Shown here one piece after another: positions 41,757 to 46,885 of a stretch of DNA of 46,885 nucleotides. A program made the position numbers and the translations under genes. This stretch comes from an uncultured Bacteroides sp. (GTDB lineage Bacteria > Bacteroidota > Bacteroidia > Bacteroidales > Bacteroidaceae), in the NCBI GenBank assembly GCA_944322355.1, contig CALUOT010000015.1:1-46885 (forward strand). The letters are read 5' to 3'. Under the pieces are notes generated by a model. The model did not search any database and was not told the DNA's origin. It saw nothing but the letters and a program-made list of their open reading frames with translations. The stretch's first letter is position 1. Each line of letters begins with the position of its first letter.

Positions 41757-43007
41757 ATGGATATTAAACTCGAAAAGAAACCTTGGTACATCCGTTACCG
41801 TTATTACCTGGCGGGAGGCGTGGCCTTTTGCGCTTTCCTCGTCTATGTCATTATCCTCTCCGCCGGACCGCGTAAGCTGCGCATCGAGCGGGACAACATT
41901 CAGATAGCCGAAGTGCGGCAGGACAAGTTCATGGAGTATGTCGATGTGGAGGGACTGGTGCAGCCCATCCTCACCATCAAGGTGAACGCCCGTGAGGCGG
42001 GAAGCGTGCTGCGCATCGTGGGGGAGGAAGGCAGCCTCCTGAAGCAGGGCGACACGATACTTGTATTGGAGAATCCCGACTTGCTGCGCGACATCGAAGA
42101 CCAGCAGGACGAATGGGAGAAACAGCTTGTCACCTACCGCGAGAAGGAGATAGAGATGCAGAAGCAGAGCCTCACCCTACGCCAGCAGGCCTTGCAGAGC
42201 GATTACGAACTGGCAAAACTGCGCCGCACTTACGAGTTGGAGCAGGAGGAGTATCGCATGGGCATCAAAAGCCGCGCCCAGTTGCAAGTGGCCGAGGACG
42301 AATACCGTTTCAAGGAAAAGACAGCCCGCCTGCAACGGGAGAGTCTGCGTCACGATTCTGCCATGTCACTCATCCAAAGCGACCTTCTGCGGGCCGACCG
42401 CGAGCGGGAACACAAGAAGTATCAGCGTTCGCGCCGCCGCCTGGCCGACTTGGTGGTGCGTGCCCCCATCGGAGGCCAGCTCAGTTTTGTAGGCGTCACG
42501 CCCGGCCAGCAGGTACAGTCCGGCGAGAGCATCGGCGAGATTAAGGTGCTCGACCAGTTCAAGGTGCATACGTCGCTCAGCGAATATTACATCGACCGCA
42601 TCACCACCGGCTTGCCTGCCACCATCCTCTATCAAGGCAAGCGTTATCCCTTGCGCATCACCAAGGTGGTGCCCGAGGTGAAGGACCGCCTCTTTGACGT
42701 AGACCTCGTGTTTACGGACGGCATGCCGGACAATGTCCGTGTGGGCAAGAGTTTCCGCGTGCAGATTGAGTTGGGTCAGCCGGAAGACGCGGTAGTCATT
42801 CCCCGCGGCAATTTCTATCAGGCCACGGGCGGCCAGTGGATTTACCGTCTGAACGAAGACGGGACACGTGCCCGCCGTGTTCCCCTCACCATCGGACGCC
42901 AGAACCCTCAGCAATACGAAGTGACGGACGGCCTGCAGCCGGGCGACCGGGTCATCGTGACAGGCTACGACTCGTTCGGCGAGGCGGAGGAGCTGGTGAT
43001 TAAATAG
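41757..43007 (+). CDS. HlyD/MacA-like periplasmic adaptor
   Basis: A 416-residue membrane-fusion protein: one N-terminal membrane helix (about 15-34), a lipoyl-type half near 70-105, a long coiled coil rich in Gln/Glu/Arg (about 115-225), the second lipoyl half VRAPIGGQLSFVGVTPGQQVQSGESIGEI (about 240-268) and beta-barrel domains. It should link an inner-membrane permease to the TolC-like channel. The ATG is preceded by A-rich sequence without a clear Shine-Dalgarno. Confidence 0.92.
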   Translation: MDIKLEKKPWYIRYRYYLAGGVAFCAFLVYVIILSAGPRKLRIERDNIQIAEVRQDKFMEYVDVEGLVQPILTIKVNAREAGSVLRIVGEEGSLLKQGDTILVLENPDLLRDIEDQQDEWEKQLVTYREKEIEMQKQSLTLRQQALQSDYELAKLRRTYELEQEEYRMGIKSRAQLQVAEDEYRFKEKTARLQRESLRHDSAMSLIQSDLLRADREREHKKYQRSRRRLADLVVRAPIGGQLSFVGVTPGQQVQSGESIGEIKVLDQFKVHTSLSEYYIDRITTGLPATILYQGKRYPLRITKVVPEVKDRLFDVDLVFTDGMPDNVRVGKSFRVQIELGQPEDAVVIPRGNFYQATGGQWIYRLNEDGTRARRVPLTIGRQNPQQYEVTDGLQPGDRVIVTGYDSFGEAEELVIK

Positions 43008-43044
43008 TGTATATAATCAGATTTGAACTTATATTTGCATACGT

Positions 43045-45360
43045 ATGTTGTTTGTTCATTATTTAAAAATCGCTTGGCGCAACCTGCTGAAATATCGCAC
43101 GCAGACTGCCATTAACGTCATCGGGTTGGCCGTGGGCTTCGCCTGCTTTGCGTTTGCCAACCTGTGGATGCGGTACGAGACCACTTACGATGCTTCCCAT
43201 CCGGGAGCGGAACGGATGTATCTGCTCTACATGGAGAGTATGATGGACAATAGTGGATTTATGGCTCATGCGCCTTATCCGACCTCAACGTTGCTGAAGG
43301 CGGAATTCCCTGAAGTAGAGGAGGCTTGTGCTTTTACACGTCTTCCGCTTGACGGATTGAACATGAAAGAAGATGCGCCCGAAGTGCAGATGCCTTGTAT
43401 GCAATTGGATTCCTGCGGCATGCGTATGTTTGGCATACAGTTACTGGCTGGAAGTATGGATTTCCTTTATTCCAATGAACAGATAGCGTTGACGGAAAGC
43501 ACTGCCCGGCGTTTTTTCGGGACAACAGCGGAGGCGGTAGGAAAGACAGTGTACTATCGGGACGAGCCACATACGGTGTGTGCCGTGGTGTCCGATTTGC
43601 CCCATAGTAATTTCTCTTTTGGGTTCATTGCCGAGGGAGCTTATTTCCGCAAGTGGCAGGATAATTGGTGGAACGGTGGTTTTCAAGTCATTGTCAAGTT
43701 GCGTGAGGGCGTGTCGGCTGAGGCTTTTTATGAAAAGATGCAAGCCTACGGTGAAAAGTTGGATTCGAACGATAGCAGAGTGATTGTAAAACGCATGAAG
43801 CTGATGCCGGTTACGGAGTATCGTTATGCCCCGTTCAATCCGGAATGCGAAGTGCGTTTCTCCTACTTGGTACTTTTTGCCGTGGCGGGAGGATTGGTTA
43901 TACTTTGTTCTTTGTTCAATCATTTGGCGCTGTTTATCTCACGCATCAACATCCGTCGCAGGGAGTTAGGACTTCGCAAGGTTTGCGGTTCGTCCGGACG
44001 TGGCCTGTTTGCCATGCTTACGATGGAGTATGCGTTGCTTATCCTGTTATCCGGTTTGGTGGGCATGACATTGGTGGAGGCGTTACGTTCTCCGTTTAAT
44101 GCTTTGTCCGGTGTAGAAGGAGATATCTACGTACAGTCCTTACTTTATTTTGTGACGGTATTCATCTTATCTTTGTTCTTGTTGGTGCCTTTCGTCTGGC
44201 GTTTCGCTTCCTTGCGTCCGGAGCGGAGTGGGGCAAGGGCTTTCCCGCGCGGCATGGTCATTGTTCAGCTTTTCATCAGTCTTTTGGCCATCTTCAGTAT
44301 GGCGGTATTGATGAAACAACTGAATTACTTAAAGACAACCGATTTGGGATGGGAACGCAAAGACCTGGCCGTTTTCACCTATATCTATCCTGACGGGGCG
44401 GAGGATGAAATCTTGGACAAGGTGCGCCAAATGCCTTGCACTCGTGAAGTCTTGTCCGGTTATTACGGCATCCTGCCTGAAGGTATGCTGAGTGCTACAA
44501 ATTTAGATTGGGAGGGTCGTCCCGAAGGACACACATTGGATGGCATTAAGACCATGTGTATGGATGAGACTTTGGCACGTTTCTATGGCATCCGCACAAT
44601 GGAAGGTGAGATGTTGAGGAACCATGACAAGGGAAAAGCGATGCTCAATGAATCCGCTGTACGCGCGATGGGCGTGACGGATCCGATAGGATTGAAAGTG
44701 AAGACAGGTCGGGGAACAGTCTTGACCATTGTGGGTATTGTGCGGGATTTCCATATTTCTCCTCCAACGATACCCGTGACACCCACGCTTTTTGTCTGCA
44801 AAGGTGAATTAGGTTGGGGAGACGGTGATGATGTACTGGTGAAATATCATCCCGGACAATGGAAAAGCTTGCGTACCGGGGTAGACAGTCTGTTTGCCCA
44901 AAACTATTCCAACGTGAACTACCAGTTGGTGAATGTTATGGACGAGTATGACAGTTATCTTGTGTCCGAGACCCTACTTCTTCACCTGTTGGGCTTTGTT
45001 TCCCTCGTATGCATGTTTGTCTCCGCTTTCGGTATCTTCTCCATGGTCACATTGAGTTGCGAACGCCGCCGCAAGGAGGTAGCCATCCGCAAAGTGAACG
45101 GTGCGCGGGTGGGGGATATCCTCGCACTCTTTGCTCGGGAGTATCTGCTTCTGCTGGTGATCGCTTCGGCGGTGGCCTTCCCCGTTGGCTACGTACTGAT
45201 GAAGCGCTGGCTGGAGAACTACGTGGAGCAGACCTCTATCTCCGCTTGGATATATATCGTTATCTTTGCGGGTATGGCGGTATTGATAGCCTTGTGCATC
45301 GGCTGGCGCGTATGGCGTGCCGCCAACGAGAATCCCGCCGAGGTCGTGAAAAGTGAGTAA
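43045..45360 (+). CDS. FtsX/MacB-type ABC transporter permease
   Basis: A 771-residue permease with two copies of the MacB-PCD/FtsX arrangement: an N-terminal helix (LLKYRTQTAINVIGLAVGFACFAF) and periplasmic domain, three helices near 275-390, a second helix and periplasmic domain at about 405-640, and a final three-helix FtsX block near 650-760 ending NENPAEVVKSE. Such proteins work with a separate ATPase, which is not in this window and may lie to the right. TATATTTG at 43030-43037, 7 bp before the ATG, could be an internal promoter. Confidence 0.92.
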   Translation: MLFVHYLKIAWRNLLKYRTQTAINVIGLAVGFACFAFANLWMRYETTYDASHPGAERMYLLYMESMMDNSGFMAHAPYPTSTLLKAEFPEVEEACAFTRLPLDGLNMKEDAPEVQMPCMQLDSCGMRMFGIQLLAGSMDFLYSNEQIALTESTARRFFGTTAEAVGKTVYYRDEPHTVCAVVSDLPHSNFSFGFIAEGAYFRKWQDNWWNGGFQVIVKLREGVSAEAFYEKMQAYGEKLDSNDSRVIVKRMKLMPVTEYRYAPFNPECEVRFSYLVLFAVAGGLVILCSLFNHLALFISRINIRRRELGLRKVCGSSGRGLFAMLTMEYALLILLSGLVGMTLVEALRSPFNALSGVEGDIYVQSLLYFVTVFILSLFLLVPFVWRFASLRPERSGARAFPRGMVIVQLFISLLAIFSMAVLMKQLNYLKTTDLGWERKDLAVFTYIYPDGAEDEILDKVRQMPCTREVLSGYYGILPEGMLSATNLDWEGRPEGHTLDGIKTMCMDETLARFYGIRTMEGEMLRNHDKGKAMLNESAVRAMGVTDPIGLKVKTGRGTVLTIVGIVRDFHISPPTIPVTPTLFVCKGELGWGDGDDVLVKYHPGQWKSLRTGVDSLFAQNYSNVNYQLVNVMDEYDSYLVSETLLLHLLGFVSLVCMFVSAFGIFSMVTLSCERRRKEVAIRKVNGARVGDILALFAREYLLLLVIASAVAFPVGYVLMKRWLENYVEQTSISAWIYIVIFAGMAVLIALCIGWRVWRAANENPAEVVKSE

Positions 45361-45399
45361 TGTAAATAAGTAGAGAATAAAAAATAATAGCATACAGAT

Positions 45400-46587
45400 A
45401 TGAAAAAGATTTTAATGACAGGTTGGGTAATGTGCTGTCTGGCATCATGTGGCACAGGAGCAAAAGTCGATGCGGACAAGTTTTTGATAACAGGGCAGTT
45501 AAGGAATGTGCCGGACAGTACAGAAATACTTGTATTGCAGGAGGACGGAACTCGGTTACTGAAAACCGTTATGAAAGATACTGTGATGAACGGGGCGTTT
45601 ACGTTCAGTGACACGACTTCGTGCGTAAAGAAGCTTTTGCTTATTTCCAATAATGAAGGGTTTCCCAATAATTGGTTGGAAGTGTGGGTGGCTCCGGGTG
45701 AGGAGGCGAAGATTTGCGGAGAGAATAAATTGATTTGTGTATGGAAGGTTGAGAGTGATGTGCCTGAACAGTTAGAGGCGAATGCTTTTCAAACTTGTGC
45801 CGGTAGCTTGCGGGAAGAATATACGAAGCTGGAAGTGAAGGAAGTCGATTGGTTCAGAAAGATGGATAGCGGGGCGGAAAATCGGGAAACAGTTTGGAAG
45901 GAAGTGAATGCTCTGCGTGAGAAGTCTTGGCCCATGATGCGTGAATTGTTTAAAAAAGAATTGGACTACATGCAGACTGCACCGATAGGTCGTGTGTGGT
46001 TGGAACGATTGGAAACGTATGCCAGGATGGTGCCTTCCAAGGAGTTTATGCCTTACTCTAAGGAGTTGAAAGCGTTGTACGCCCGACTTCCGGAGGATAT
46101 GAAACAGAGTAAGGAAGCCCGGATAGTACGTCAGTACCTTTATCCCACCGGGACGGTTAAGGTGGGCGACCCGATGGTGGATACCGACCTCTACGATATA
46201 GAAGGTCGTACGCACCGCCTTGCGGAGTTCAAAGGAAAATATATCCTGCTGGACTTCTGGAGTGTGGGTTGCGGCTCTTGCATCGCCTCCCTGCCTGAGA
46301 TAGAGGAAATCAGCGAAGCTTATGCAGACTCGTTGGTCGTAGTGAGTATCAGTCTCGATTCCGAAAAGGTTTGGGTGGATTACGTGAAAGAGAAGAAACT
46401 CAATGGGCATCAGTGGAACGAGTTGACGGAGTTGAATAGCGACCTGGCGATATGTTATCAGGTAAAAGGTTATCCTTCTTACGTGCTGATAGCTCCCGAT
46501 GGCCGTATTAAGGCGATGTGGTCAGGTTATGGCAAAGGCTCGCTTTGGCAGCGAATGAAAGAGTTGTTGGGGAGGGCAGGATTTTAA
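45400..46587 (+). CDS. Thioredoxin-like (TlpA/DUF4369) lipoprotein
   Basis: A 395-residue protein with a lipobox (CLASC, Cys near residue 17), an N-terminal DUF4369-like beta domain (about 25-140), a helical middle and a C-terminal TlpA/ResA thioredoxin domain: VGDPMVDTDLYDIEGRTHRL followed by the redox-active SVGCGSCIASLPE (about 292-304). The CXXC is intact, unlike in the protein at 6222-6722. It is inserted between two permease genes of the efflux operon, 39 bp after the first. Confidence 0.9.
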   Translation: MKKILMTGWVMCCLASCGTGAKVDADKFLITGQLRNVPDSTEILVLQEDGTRLLKTVMKDTVMNGAFTFSDTTSCVKKLLLISNNEGFPNNWLEVWVAPGEEAKICGENKLICVWKVESDVPEQLEANAFQTCAGSLREEYTKLEVKEVDWFRKMDSGAENRETVWKEVNALREKSWPMMRELFKKELDYMQTAPIGRVWLERLETYARMVPSKEFMPYSKELKALYARLPEDMKQSKEARIVRQYLYPTGTVKVGDPMVDTDLYDIEGRTHRLAEFKGKYILLDFWSVGCGSCIASLPEIEEISEAYADSLVVVSISLDSEKVWVDYVKEKKLNGHQWNELTELNSDLAICYQVKGYPSYVLIAPDGRIKAMWSGYGKGSLWQRMKELLGRAGF

Positions 46588-46646
46588 ATATGAAGAAACA
46601 TGAAACATCTTTGTAACAGGTAGAGAATAAAAATAGAAATAGACGC

Positions 46647-46885
46647 ATGAAAACATTTACTTACGCCCTGCGGCACCTGAAGCGTGCCCGGGCTTACACG
46701 GTCATCAATCTCTTGGGCTTGGCGTTGAGCCTGGCCTGCTGCATCGTGCTGATGCGCTACATCCACAGGGAACTGACGGTGGATACGCATTGCGTGGACA
46801 GGGACCGAACGGTATTGGTTTTGGGAGACATGGGTGGAAATGTATATCCCGTAGATCTGAAATCGCGTTGGGCGCATCCCGACAC
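46647..46885 (+). CDS. FtsX/MacB-type permease, 3' partial
   Basis: The first 79 codons of a second permease run off the window. MKTFTYALRHLKRARAYTVI is followed by a hydrophobic helix (NLLGLALSLACCIVLM), the same N-terminal plan as the permease at 43045. The 60-bp leader shares TAGAGAATAAAAA with the leader of the thioredoxin lipoprotein gene. It supports an operon with several paralogous permeases. Confidence 0.85.
   Translation, partial: MKTFTYALRHLKRARAYTVINLLGLALSLACCIVLMRYIHRELTVDTHCVDRDRTVLVLGDMGGNVYPVDLKSRWAHPD

Overview
The window looks like a chromosomal segment of a Bacteroidaceae member (Bacteroides or a close relative). The evidence is the gene families (6-bladed beta-propeller lipoproteins, PorT-like barrel, DUF4290, class III fructose-bisphosphatase, DUF4369-type thioredoxin lipoprotein), promoters of the Bacteroides type (-7 TAnnTTTG with -33 TTTG), and the near absence of Shine-Dalgarno sites. 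Species cannot be told from the sequence alone.

Layout. 1-2043: two beta-propeller lipoprotein genes (the first cut by the window edge). 2593-4570: Wzi-like capsule protein and rfbC. 4657-5889 (-): DEAD-box helicase. 6057-6722: a strong promoter, a candidate structured RNA leader and a thioredoxin-fold protein that has lost its CXXC. 6837-11585 (-): lon-tgt-lptF/G, overlapping genes. 11762-12469: TrmN6-like methyltransferase. 12547-13827 (-): glyA. 13922-16712 (-): pyrB-pyrI-flavin reductase-PorT-like barrel. 17116-18860: YigZ/IMPACT protein and an orphan HpaII-like nuclease relative. 18873-21810 (-): NapH/NapG-like multi-ferredoxin fusion and a Tat-exported aldo/keto reductase-ferredoxin protein. 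22126-24402 (-): yicC, gmk, a small membrane protein, nadD. 24501-31361 (+): tsaB, DUF4290, murA, rimM, M23 peptidase, dxr, rseP, a cell-envelope and housekeeping run. 31899-36287 (-): DedA, YidE-like transporter, fbp. 36372-36633 (-): tRNA-Ser, tRNA-Lys, tRNA-Glu. 36850-39855 (-): antitoxin, PIN toxin, sigma-54 response regulator, histidine kinase. 40054-46885 (+): TolC, HlyD-like adaptor, FtsX/MacB-type permease, thioredoxin lipoprotein, start of a second permease.

How parts fit together. The NtrC-type regulator/kinase pair lies beside an efflux operon whose upstream region has a near-perfect sigma-54 promoter (40010-40026) and, about 80-117 bp upstream of the expected start, two matching palindromes (39920-39956) that look like enhancer sites. 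A toxin-antitoxin pair is wedged between the regulator and this control region.

Most unusual signal. Several intergenic regions carry short arrays of palindromic words repeated at exactly 22 bp. The word is different at each locus, but the period is the same (clear at 2116-2181, 16864-16966, 22033-22120, 29813-29922, 31496-31583, 41563-41672; weaker at 2348-2413). I know of no named element with this behaviour. Other points of interest are loss of the zinc-binding cysteines in Tgt, Asp in place of the catalytic Cys in MurA, and an apparently leaderless yigZ-type gene.
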